Origin: Nocardia sp. SYP-A9097
Lineage (GTDB): Bacteria > Actinomycetota > Actinomycetes > Mycobacteriales > Mycobacteriaceae
Assembly (NCBI RefSeq): GCF_009649815.1
Contig: NZ_WJIC01000001.1
Coordinates: 310,001 to 374,000, forward strand
DNA: 64,000 nucleotides
Direction of reading: 5' to 3'
Shown here: positions 24,845 to 32,611 of the stretch, piece after piece
How positions within the stretch are numbered: position 1 is the first letter of the stretch
Layout of the letters: the number at the start of each line of letters is the position of its first letter
Position numbers and translations under genes: made by a program
Notes under the pieces: generated by a model
Databases searched by the model: none
The model's input: the letters and a program-made list of their open reading frames with translations, nothing else
Told to the model about the DNA's origin: nothing

Positions 24845-26127
24845 GCCGCCGCCTGCCGTTCGATCGTGTCGCAGACCTGACTCGCACCGCGCTCGCGCGA
24901 CATCGCCTCGCCCACCGCCCGTGCCCGCTGCGCCGCCGCGCTCGACAGCACCGGCGCCAGCGCCTCGATCAGCAAGTCGGCGTTCACCTTTCGGTACGGC
25001 ACGGCCGAACCTATCCCCAATGCCGCGAGCCGCCAGCCCCAGAGAATATGGTCCGGGAACACGTGCGTGATCACCGCGGGAATCCCCGCCCGGGCGACAT
25101 CGTGCGTGGTGCCCGCACCGCCGTGGTGGATCGCGGCCCGGCAGCGCGGGAGCACTCGGTCGTAGTCGAAGGCGCCGGTGACGAGCATGCTGCGGTCGGC
25201 ATTCACCCCCGGACGGAAATCCGACCAGCCCGCCCCGACCAGGGCGCGCACCCCGGAACGCCTGGCGACCGTACCGATCATCTCCAGGCAGGCGGCGCGG
25301 TCGAGCACCGGCAGACTGCCGAAACTGAAATACACCGGCGGCTCACCCTCGTCGAGCCAGGCGTCCAGCTCCGGATCGATCGCCCCCTCCCCCCAGGCGA
25401 GCCGCTGCTCGGGAGAGAGGAACGGCGCACCCGCGACGGCGTAATTGTCCTGCCAGTCACCGGGTTTCGGCAGCAACACCGGACTTACCATGAGCTCCAC
25501 CGGAATTCGCTGATCCCGGATGCGAGCGAACGGGCTCGAGACCCGGCCCCGCAGGCCGAGCGTGCGCCGAATACGCCGAGTCGCACCGCGATTCATATAC
25601 TGCCACACCAAATCCACCGCCGCATAGGTGGCCAGGCACAGCATCGGTGAGGTCAGCTGACGCTCGACCACAAACGGCGAGGGGAACTCCCGGGTCCGTT
25701 CGACCGGATAGGGAAAGCAGCCCACCAGGGCCTGATCCCCGGCCTCGGCGATCGACAGGGCGCTCATCGCCGTGAGCGGACCCGTCACCAGCACATCCGC
25801 ATCACGGGCGGCTTCGATCATCGCCGCGTCCATGGCCGGACCGTGCACCGCCTCGAACCGCGCTATCTCCCGGCCGAACTGCGACGACCGGCCGGACAGC
25901 AGCAGTCGCTGCATTTTCGGAGACTCCAGCAGTTCCCTGGTATCCACTGGAATCTCATACGACTCGAGACCTGCTCGATGAACCACCCCGAGGTTGTTGC
26001 TGTTCGCCGCGACCACCACCGCATGCCCCCGTACGCGCAACTCGTGCGCGACATTCAGATGCGGTTGGAGGTCGCCCCGCGTCCCGTGCGTAAGCAGAGT
26101 AACCTTCACCGGCCCGAGCGTAACCAC
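24841..26127 (-). CDS. UGT-like glycosyltransferase (GT-B)
   Basis: A 428-residue protein with an N-terminal acceptor domain beginning VTLLTHGTRGDLQPH and a C-terminal nucleotide-sugar site containing HHGGAGTTHDVARAGIP and PDHILWGWR. This pattern is shared with mycobacterial glycopeptidolipid rhamnosyltransferases and sterol glucosyltransferases. No signal peptide or membrane segment is obvious, so it should act on the cytoplasmic face. It is the first gene of the lipid cluster and overlaps the acyltransferase gene. The GTG start is uncertain because no good ribosome site is visible; a GTG six codons further in is possible. Sugar and acceptor cannot be told from sequence. Confidence 0.85.
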   Translation of the reverse strand: MVTLGPVKVTLLTHGTRGDLQPHLNVAHELRVRGHAVVVAANSNNLGVVHRAGLESYEIPVDTRELLESPKMQRLLLSGRSSQFGREIARFEAVHGPAMDAAMIEAARDADVLVTGPLTAMSALSIAEAGDQALVGCFPYPVERTREFPSPFVVERQLTSPMLCLATYAAVDLVWQYMNRGATRRIRRTLGLRGRVSSPFARIRDQRIPVELMVSPVLLPKPGDWQDNYAVAGAPFLSPEQRLAWGEGAIDPELDAWLDEGEPPVYFSFGSLPVLDRAACLEMIGTVARRSGVRALVGAGWSDFRPGVNADRSMLVTGAFDYDRVLPRCRAAIHHGGAGTTHDVARAGIPAVITHVFPDHILWGWRLAALGIGSAVPYRKVNADLLIEALAPVLSSAAAQRARAVGEAMSRERGASQVCDTIERQAAA

Positions 26128-26157
26128 GGTCGCGGGTGCCCACCACCGCTGAAAAAC

Positions 26158-26192
26158 GAAGTAGGCCCGTCCATTTCGGACGGGCCTACTTC
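26158..26192 (-). terminator. Strong hairpin after the first mycolyltransferase gene
   Basis: A perfect 15-base stem (26158-26172 with 26178-26192) and 5-base loop lie just beyond the stop at 26207. On the minus strand a run of T follows (A-run at 26152-26156). This is a canonical intrinsic terminator and separates the mycolyltransferase genes from the glycosyltransferase gene. Confidence 0.9.
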
Positions 26193-26206
26193 TCGTCAGA
26201 GCAGAA

Positions 26207-27238
26207 TCAGGAGTTCAGCGCCTGCAGGATCGCCGGGCGAGCCTTCCAGAGCTCCGCTTCCCAGTTCTTCCAGTTGTGCACACCGATCGCCGGGTAGTCG
26301 TAGGTCACGTTCTGACCCAGACCGAGCGAATTCATCCGGCCCTGGAACAAGCGCGTGGTGACCATCGCGATGGCCTCGATACCCATGGCGGTGGCGGTAT
26401 TGAAGGCGCCGCCCGCCGCCGCGTCGGCCCCACTGGGCAGACCGCTGGACGCCGAAATGTACATCGGCAGACCCTTGAGCTGCGGCGCGAACACCGACGG
26501 GTCCATCCGCAGCCACGCCGGGCTCCACGGCGCGGCCATGGAATCCACATTGAAGCGTCCGGCGTCGAGCATCATGACGCGAATGGCCTCACGCATACCC
26601 GGCGCGTTCCAATTCAACGGACCCGAGAAAGAGGAGGCGTGCTTGAACATATCGCGGTGGTAGGCGGCCATGCGCAGCGCGGCCGGACCACTCATCGACA
26701 ACCCGACAATGGCGTTCTGCGTACGCGAAACACCGTATCCGGCAAGGAAATCGGGGAGCTCCTTGGTGATGAAGGTCTCCCACTTGTACGTGTACTTCTG
26801 GCCATTGGTGTTGCTCGCCTGGGTCCAGTCCGCGTACCAACTGGACTGACCGCCGACCGGCATCACCAGGGTGACATCGTCATTCTCGAACTGCTGCATG
26901 GCGTTCGTCTCGAACGTCCAGGCGTTCTTGTCATCACGAGCGCGCAGACCGTCGAGCAGGTACAGCGCTTTACCGCCGCCGTTCTTGGCCCACTGCACCT
27001 GCACCTTGACCGGGCCCATGCTGGAAGGAACCATCAGTTCCTCATAGCCACCCGCGGGCGAGCGATGCACCGGGCCCGTGATCGGAGCGGCCATTGCGAT
27101 GGTCGGTGCCGCAACTGCTGCGGCGGTCGGGATTGCCAGCGCCGCGGCGCTCGCAGCCAGAAGTCGTGTGCCCCACCCACGATGAGCACCACGTCTGGAC
27201 TGGACTCCACCCGGAATGGCAGACCTGCCGAAACGCAT
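26207..27238 (-). CDS. Secreted mycolyltransferase, divergent copy (Ag85 family)
   Basis: A 343-residue alpha/beta hydrolase that should transfer mycolic acids from trehalose monomycolate to arabinogalactan or trehalose outside the membrane. A long signal peptide ends near AMAAPITG. The nucleophile lies in GLSMSGP (Ser near 181), the acid in GIEAIAM and the His in GVHNWKNW. It differs from the four other copies: it has GLSMSG rather than GLSMGG, lacks the Ser/Gly-rich insertion, and has a shifted N-terminus (GGYEELMVPSS) where the others have FDFWVDS. The start is the ATG behind AGAAGGAG. It is the last of the five tandem genes and has its own terminator. Confidence 0.92.
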   Translation of the reverse strand: MRFGRSAIPGGVQSRRGAHRGWGTRLLAASAAALAIPTAAAVAAPTIAMAAPITGPVHRSPAGGYEELMVPSSMGPVKVQVQWAKNGGGKALYLLDGLRARDDKNAWTFETNAMQQFENDDVTLVMPVGGQSSWYADWTQASNTNGQKYTYKWETFITKELPDFLAGYGVSRTQNAIVGLSMSGPAALRMAAYHRDMFKHASSFSGPLNWNAPGMREAIRVMMLDAGRFNVDSMAAPWSPAWLRMDPSVFAPQLKGLPMYISASSGLPSGADAAAGGAFNTATAMGIEAIAMVTTRLFQGRMNSLGLGQNVTYDYPAIGVHNWKNWEAELWKARPAILQALNS

Positions 27239-27390
27239 GGATACTGCTCCTTCTCTACTGCTGTAGTTCAGTTGTAGTCGCGAAAGCGCGCACGGCAATG
27301 CCGTTGCAGGCGTAGGCGATTGGCGCTCACCACGAATCCCGACCTTCGAAGTGAACGAAGCGCTACCACGGTCTGCTCACAGGCGCTCGC

Positions 27391-27411
27391 TGGAGGGTAT
27401 TCGACCCTCCA
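27391..27411. repeat. Perfect inverted repeat between mycolyltransferase genes
   Basis: TGGAGGGT (27391-27398) is separated by five bases from its exact complement ACCCTCCA (27404-27411). It lies about 150 bases upstream of the first mycolyltransferase start and about 100 bases past the end of the next gene. No T-run follows, so it is either a weak terminator of the upstream gene or an operator. Confidence 0.5.
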
Positions 27412-27509
27412 TGCGGTTGGCAAGGTGATGCTAAATCTCGACCGTAATCGTGCGGTGACCTTATCGCGAATCATCTGAGATGTCGCGCCAACAGAAAAAT
27501 CCCTAACTG

Positions 27510-28520
27510 TCAGCCGAGGTTCGCACTGAGATCGGGCAGCATCTTGAAGACCTGGTCCTGCCAGTACTTCCAGCTGTGCACACCCTCCGAGGTGTAGTCG
27601 AAGACGACATTGCTTGGACCGAGCGAGTCCAATCGGGCTTGGAAGGCACGAGTATTCGCCAAAGCGACAGTCTCCAGTCCCGCCGCATTTGTCAGGTTGT
27701 AGGCATCGAGTGCCGAGTTCACCGCATCACGCGGGCCGCGCTGGCCGTTACCGCTGGAGATCCAAAGTCGAGTGCCATTGCCGCGCAGCAGTGGCGCGAA
27801 GACGAAAGGATCGTTGCGCAGCCACAATTCGCTCCACGGCGGTCCCCACATGGAGTCGATGTTGAAGCCGCCGGCATCGAGCAACGCCAACCGCAACGCC
27901 TCGCGCATACCGGGCGCGGAGATATTGAGATAACCGGAATATGATGCGGCATAACGGAACTGATCCGGGTGATAGGCGGCCATCACCAACGCTGCACTGC
28001 CGCCCATGGACAATCCGAAGACGCCGTTCCCGCGCGGATTGAAGCCCAGTCGACCGGCCAGCGCATTGCGCAGATCGCGAGTCAGAAAGGTCTCCCAGGC
28101 GTAGGTGGTGGCCTGGCCATTGGTATTGCTCGGCGCCATCCAGTCGGAGTAGAAGCTGGACTGCCCGCCGATCGGCATCACCACATTGATGTTCCAGGCG
28201 GGCAGCACACGCGAGATGTCGGTATCGATCTCCCAGCCGGACAGGTCATTTCGGGCGCGCAGTCCGTCCAGCGCATAGACCACCCGCTGGGTATTGCCAT
28301 CCTGGGCGCGGAAGATGCGGGATTTGATCGGCCCCATACTCGAATCGACCCAGAAGTCCTCCCCGGCCGGATCGAACGAGGCCGCCGCCGGGGCCGCGCC
28401 GCCGCCGATCGCGACTCCCCAGGGCAGCACCAGCGCGAGGGCCAGACCCGCCACCGAACGACGCAACAGCGCGCGCCCACGACCAGCCGGGACAGTGCCG
28501 GATTTCCGAACAGACCGCAT
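27510..28520 (-). CDS. Secreted mycolyltransferase (Ag85 family)
   Basis: A 336-residue protein. A twin-Arg-containing signal region (LLRRSVAGLALALVLPWG) ends near PAAASFD. The core begins FWVDSSMGPIKSRI, with the nucleophile in GVFGLSMGGSAAL (Ser near 171), the acid in LETVALAN and the His in GVHSWKYWQ, so the catalytic triad is complete. The loop after SDWMAP is short (SNTNGQ), as in the divergent copy, and lacks the Ser/Gly insertion of the next three. The ATG behind AAAGGCGAG is preferred to the TTG one codon earlier. It acts in the cell envelope on trehalose mycolates by family knowledge; acceptor preference is unknown. Confidence 0.93.
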   Translation of the reverse strand: MRSVRKSGTVPAGRGRALLRRSVAGLALALVLPWGVAIGGGAAPAAASFDPAGEDFWVDSSMGPIKSRIFRAQDGNTQRVVYALDGLRARNDLSGWEIDTDISRVLPAWNINVVMPIGGQSSFYSDWMAPSNTNGQATTYAWETFLTRDLRNALAGRLGFNPRGNGVFGLSMGGSAALVMAAYHPDQFRYAASYSGYLNISAPGMREALRLALLDAGGFNIDSMWGPPWSELWLRNDPFVFAPLLRGNGTRLWISSGNGQRGPRDAVNSALDAYNLTNAAGLETVALANTRAFQARLDSLGPSNVVFDYTSEGVHSWKYWQDQVFKMLPDLSANLG

Positions 28521-28680
28521 CAACTCGCCTTTCGCACGCGATCGCCATTGATCACCGAAATGCCGAAGCTGTTGTCGTTCTCGCTTCCCTATTGACGCAT
28601 ATTCGGCGCCGATCGACCGGCAAACACCCCCGGAGACCGAATCGTGACTGAATCGGCCGCCGGTGGGCGCGATAGAAAGG

Positions 28681-29727
28681 TCAGCCGATATTGGCCGAAA
28701 GGTCCGGAATCATTCGGTATGCCTCGTCCTGCCAGTTGGTCCAGGCGTGCAGACCGGCATTCGGGAAGGAATAGACGACATTTCGGGCACCCAGAGTATT
28801 CATGCGCACCTGGAACGCACGAGTATTGGCCAACGCCAACGCTTCCAGCGGCGAACCACGCACCAGCCGGTCCGCGGCGGCGCCGATCGGAATATCCAAA
28901 TCCTGCTGCATGGGCAGACCGCTGCCGGCCGCGATCCACAATCGAGTGTTGTTCCCGATCAAGGTCGGAGCCAAGACGAACGGATCCATCCGCAACCACT
29001 GATCACCCCACGGCGGGGCCATCGAGTCGACGTTGTAACCACCCGCGTCGACCATGGCCATCCGGATCGCCTCCCGCATACCGGGCGCGGAGATGTTCAG
29101 ATAGCCCGAGAACGAACCGGCGTAGCTGAACTGGTCCGGGTGATAGGCGGCCAGCGTCAGCGCCGCACTGCCGCCCATGGACAGCCCGAAGACACCATTG
29201 CGATAAGGGTTGAATCCCAGTCGATCACGCAGCGCCCAGCGCAACTGATTGGTGAGGAAACTCTCCCAGTCATACCGGTAGCTCTTACCCGGACCCCCGC
29301 CCATGGCCTCGGTCGCACCCGAACCGGTATTCGCCGCGGAGGAACCCGCACCCGCAGGGGCACCGAGGAACGAACTCGGCGAATTCCAGTCGGCATAGAA
29401 ACTGGACTCACCACCGACCGGCATCACCACATTGATATTCCAACCGGCCAGCACCTCGGCCACATTGGTGTCGTTCTCCCAGCCGTTCAGAATCTCGGTG
29501 GCACGCTGACCATCCAGGGCGTAGACGACCCGATTGGTATTGCCGTCGGCCGCACGCAGAATCCGCGTCTTGATCGGCCCCATGACCGGAGAATCGACCC
29601 AGAAATCGAAGGCTGCCGGAGTGAATGCCGCGGTAGCGGGCGGCGCGGCGATCACTGTAATGCCCAATGGCAGCAGCAGCGCCGTAGCGACGCCCAATAC
29701 CGCCCGTTTCAATCCCGAACCACGCAT
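28681..29727 (-). CDS. Secreted mycolyltransferase with Gly/Ser loop
   Basis: A 348-residue Ag85-family protein with a signal peptide ending near PPATAAFT. The nucleophile is in GVFGLSMGGSAAL (Ser near 183), the acid in LEALALAN and the His in GLHAWTNWQ. Between YADWNSP and the conserved YDWESFL lies a roughly 25-residue Gly/Ala/Ser-rich insertion. In mycobacterial Ag85 proteins this stretch lies near the substrate cleft. The ATG at 29727 has GAGAGGG upstream; the open frame extends further but without signal-peptide character. It is third of the tandem series counted from the left. Confidence 0.93.
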   Translation of the reverse strand: MRGSGLKRAVLGVATALLLPLGITVIAAPPATAAFTPAAFDFWVDSPVMGPIKTRILRAADGNTNRVVYALDGQRATEILNGWENDTNVAEVLAGWNINVVMPVGGESSFYADWNSPSSFLGAPAGAGSSAANTGSGATEAMGGGPGKSYRYDWESFLTNQLRWALRDRLGFNPYRNGVFGLSMGGSAALTLAAYHPDQFSYAGSFSGYLNISAPGMREAIRMAMVDAGGYNVDSMAPPWGDQWLRMDPFVLAPTLIGNNTRLWIAAGSGLPMQQDLDIPIGAAADRLVRGSPLEALALANTRAFQVRMNTLGARNVVYSFPNAGLHAWTNWQDEAYRMIPDLSANIG

Positions 29728-29824
29728 CGACCTAGCCCTCTCGTTGGAGCAGAACCGAGCTTCCCGAACTGATCTTCTTCGATACCGACGGCTTCTCGGA
29801 TGACCAACTCGGCGTGTTATCCAA

Positions 29825-29860
29825 AAGCAGGCCCCCACCCTGTCGGGCGGAGGCCTGCTT
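29825..29860 (-). terminator. Hairpin after fourth mycolyltransferase gene
   Basis: A 9-base perfect outer stem, AAGCAGGCC (29825-29833) with GGCCTGCTT (29852-29860), encloses a GC-rich inner arm. It lies 33 bases past the stop at 29893, and the A-run on the plus strand gives a short T-run on the minus-strand transcript. It fits an intrinsic terminator. Confidence 0.8.
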
Positions 29861-29892
29861 CGGTTCGGGGGCGCGGCCTCCGAGGCGGTGTA

Positions 29893-30969
29893 CTAACCGA
29901 TATTCGCCGAAAGGTCGGGGATCATCCGATAGACCTCGCCCTCCCAGTTCTTCCAGTTGTGGATACCGGTCGCCGGGAAGTCATAGGTGACATTGCCCGC
30001 GCCGATACTGGCCATCCGCACCTGGAAGGCACGCGAATTGACCAGCGCCAGACCCTCCAGCGCCATACCGTTCAGCGTCGAGAAGGCCACGGCCTCACCG
30101 GCCGGCACGGCCGAGGCGGCGGAGACCCACAGGCGGGTGTTGTTGTTCTTCAGCAGCGGAGCGAACACGAACGGATCCATGCGCAGCCAGGCCGGACTCC
30201 ACGGCAACGCCATCGAGTCGATGTTGTAGCCGCCCGCGTCGATCATGGCCACCCGCAACGCTTCCCGCATACCGGGCGCGGAGACGTTCAGATAGCCCGA
30301 GAACGAACCGGCGTAGCTGAACTGGTCCGGGTGATAGGCGGCCAGCGTCAGCGCGGCGGAACCACCCATGGAGAGGCCGAAGACACCATTGCGGTGCGAG
30401 CTGAAACCGAGGCGACTGCTGAGCGCATTGCGCAGATCCTGGGTCAGGAAGTTCTCCCAGGTGTAGCGGTAGCTCTTACCCGGTCCGCCCGACATGATCT
30501 GTAGCGCACCCGAACCCGACGACGAGCCCGAGGACGAACCGGAGCTGGAGCCGGTACCGCCCGGAATGCCGAGCAGCTGGCTGGGCGCGGCCCAGTCGGC
30601 GTAGAAGCTGGACTGGCCACCGACCGGCATCACCACATTGATGTTCCACTTGGTCAGCTCACGGGCGACCTCGGTCTCGATCTCCCAGCCATTGAGGTCG
30701 TCCCGGGCGCGCATACCGTCGAGGGCGTACACGACACGATTGGTATTGCCGTCGGCCGCGCGGAAGATGCGGGACTTGATCGGGCCCATTCCGGTGGAGG
30801 AATCCACCCAGAAATCGAAGCCATCCGGGTTGAACGCCGCGGTCGCGGTTCCGGCCACACCCGCGACCGACGCCCCGAACGGCAGCAGCAGCGCCAGAGC
30901 CACCCCGAGTGCCGACTTCTTGAACCATCCGCCGCTCGATCTCCGACGTCTTACCTGCTCGCCTCGCAT
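29893..30969 (-). CDS. Secreted mycolyltransferase with long Ser/Gly repeat loop
   Basis: A 358-residue Ag85-family protein. The signal peptide runs from MRGEQVRRRR to about TATAAFN. The core starts FDFWVDS, with the nucleophile in GVFGLSMGGSAAL (Ser near 200), the acid in LEGLALVN and the His in GIHNWKNWE. The loop after YADWAAP contains a tandem Ser-Ser-Gly run followed by ALQIMSGG, the most repetitive insertion of the five copies. An upstream in-frame extension of 102 codons is rejected because the ATG at 30969 begins a normal signal peptide behind GAAAGG. Hairpins flank the gene on both sides, so it is probably its own transcription unit. Confidence 0.93.
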   Translation of the reverse strand: MRGEQVRRRRSSGGWFKKSALGVALALLLPFGASVAGVAGTATAAFNPDGFDFWVDSSTGMGPIKSRIFRAADGNTNRVVYALDGMRARDDLNGWEIETEVARELTKWNINVVMPVGGQSSFYADWAAPSQLLGIPGGTGSSSGSSSGSSSGSGALQIMSGGPGKSYRYTWENFLTQDLRNALSSRLGFSSHRNGVFGLSMGGSAALTLAAYHPDQFSYAGSFSGYLNVSAPGMREALRVAMIDAGGYNIDSMALPWSPAWLRMDPFVFAPLLKNNNTRLWVSAASAVPAGEAVAFSTLNGMALEGLALVNSRAFQVRMASIGAGNVTYDFPATGIHNWKNWEGEVYRMIPDLSANIG

Positions 30970-31052
30970 ACTCAGTTGGGCCTTTCGTATCGTTCGTTTC
31001 CGCCGTGTGCGTGTGACTACAGCGGGCGTCCCTCGGACCCTATCGCTTGTTG

Positions 31053-31069
31053 GATAACAAAGCGTTATC
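31053..31069. promoter_or_regulatory. Inverted repeat upstream of the fourth mycolyltransferase gene
   Basis: GATAAC (31053-31058) and GTTATC (31064-31069) form a perfect 6-base inverted repeat with a 5-base spacer, about 85 bases upstream of the start at 30969, in a locally AT-richer stretch. Size and placement suit an operator or promoter-proximal element. No regulator can be assigned. Confidence 0.4.
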
Positions 31070-31264
31070 AGATCGAGATAATTGTGACCCGAGCCACTTT
31101 CGATCGATCTTGTGGCCTCCGAACTGCGCAGACCCTTGCGGGGACAGCCCGACCGGACCCTCCGGAAACCCGTCCCGGCACCATCCCCGGCATCCCCGAG
31201 GCCGAACCGCACACGTTCAGCAATCCGGTGCCCTGCCGTGAATTCCGCACACCCGGACATACGC

Positions 31265-31307
31265 CAGGGCCCCACGGCTGCGATGTGGCAGCAGCCATGG
31301 GGCCCTG
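31265..31307 (-). terminator. Hairpin after fifth mycolyltransferase gene
   Basis: A 17-base stem with one mismatch (31265-31281 with 31291-31307) lies 13 bases past the stop at 31321. The T-run is weak, but position and length fit a terminator. It occupies part of the 351-base gap 30970-31320, which otherwise holds only the promoter region of the next mycolyltransferase gene. Confidence 0.75.
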
Positions 31308-31320
31308 TGCGGTGATCGAA

Positions 31321-32385
31321 TCAGCCAATATTGGCCGAGAGGTCGGGAAGCATCTTGTACACCTGTGCCTCCCAGTTCTTCCAGTTGTGCACACCCAGGA
31401 GCGGGAAGTCGTACGTCGCGTTGTTGTAGCCGAGCGTCGCCATCCGCACCTGGAAGGAGCGGGTGTTGATCATGGCGATCGTCTCGATCGGCATGCCCTG
31501 AATAATGGACATGGCCGAGGTGATGTCACCGGCGCCCGGCAGCCCACTGGCCGCGGAGATCCAGAGCCGAGTGTTGTTGGCCTTCAGGCGCGGCGCGGAG
31601 ACGAACGGATCCATGCGCAACCACTGCGGGCCCCACGGCGGAGCCATCGCGTCGACGTTGTAGCCGCCCGCGTCGAGCATGGCCACCCGGACCGCCTCCC
31701 GCATACCGGGCGCGGAGAGATTCAGCAGACCCGAGAACGCCCCCGCGTAGCTGAACATATCCGGGTGGTAGGCGGCTATCGTCAGCGCCCCCGAACCTCC
31801 CATGGACAACCCGAAAATGCCCATTCGGGATGTCTGGAACCCGAGACGGCTGCTCAGCGCATTGCGCAGGTCCGTGGTGAGGAAGGTTTCCCACTTGTAG
31901 GTGTAGCTCTTACCCGGTCCACCGGTCAGCACATCGAGTGCACCGGAACCCGTTGAGGAGCCGGAGCTTCCGGCCGGAATGCCCAGCACCGTGCTCGGCG
32001 CGTTCCAGTCCGCGTACCAACTGGACTGACCGCCGATCGGCATGACCACATTGATATTGGCCGCGGTGAATGCCCGCGCCACATCGGTCTCGATCTCCCA
32101 GCCGTTGAGGTCCTCACGAGCGCGTTCGCCATCGAGCGCGTACACCACCCGGCTCGTATTGCCGTCCGCCGCACGGAAAATCCGCGATTTGATCGGACCC
32201 ATAGCGGAGTCGGTCCAGAAGTCGAAACCGGACGGATCGAAGGCCGCGTGTGCGGCCCCCACACCTGCCACCGACACCCCGAACGGTAGCAGCAGCGCCA
32301 CAGCAACTCCGACGACCGACCGCTTCAACCAGCCCTGCGCTCGCCGGCGTCTCTGCCCCATCCCACCAATTGCCGCGTTACGCAT
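31321..32385 (-). CDS. Secreted mycolyltransferase next to aftB operon
   Basis: A 354-residue Ag85-family protein. The signal peptide ends near GAAHAAFD. The core begins FDFWTDSAMG, with the nucleophile in GIFGLSMGGSGAL (Ser near 194), the acid in IETIAMIN and the His in GVHNWKNWE. It carries a short Ser/Gly-rich insertion after YADWNAP. I chose the ATG at 32385, since GGAG sits too close to the upstream GTG at 32391. It is the first of the five in transcription order and the nearest to aftB, the position that fbpA holds relative to aftB in M. tuberculosis. It may be the orthologue, but the five copies are too alike to decide by eye. Confidence 0.93.
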   Translation of the reverse strand: MRNAAIGGMGQRRRRAQGWLKRSVVGVAVALLLPFGVSVAGVGAAHAAFDPSGFDFWTDSAMGPIKSRIFRAADGNTSRVVYALDGERAREDLNGWEIETDVARAFTAANINVVMPIGGQSSWYADWNAPSTVLGIPAGSSGSSTGSGALDVLTGGPGKSYTYKWETFLTTDLRNALSSRLGFQTSRMGIFGLSMGGSGALTIAAYHPDMFSYAGAFSGLLNLSAPGMREAVRVAMLDAGGYNVDAMAPPWGPQWLRMDPFVSAPRLKANNTRLWISAASGLPGAGDITSAMSIIQGMPIETIAMINTRSFQVRMATLGYNNATYDFPLLGVHNWKNWEAQVYKMLPDLSANIG

Positions 32386-32565
32386 ATCCACTCCGGCCTT
32401 TCGTCCGTGTAATAAGCCACCGCGGCGTTACGCGGCGGGGCGTACTCGTGGAGCATATCGCGCCGGGCACATCCGAGTGTTACCGAAATGAGACAAGCGC
32501 ATCCGGAACCCTTGCGCCACAATGCCTTTCGACCGAGTCGGCCGATATTTCCGACTACGGGAACG

Positions 32566-32596
32566 AAAAACCCCGCGTCCGGAATCGGACACGGGG
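32566..32596 (-). terminator. Terminator of the glf-aftB operon
   Basis: An 11-base stem with one mismatch (32571-32581 with 32586-32596) lies 16 bases beyond the aftB stop and is followed on the minus strand by a T-run (A-run 32566-32570). It is a clear intrinsic terminator separating aftB from the mycolyltransferase genes. Confidence 0.88.
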
Positions 32597-32611
32597 CTGT
32601 GGGACGCCGGC

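Noticed and set aside
26128..26157. Read-through operon joining mycolyltransferases to the glycosyltransferase
   Set aside because: A strong intrinsic terminator at 26158-26192 separates them, although some read-through or a promoter hidden around it remains possible.
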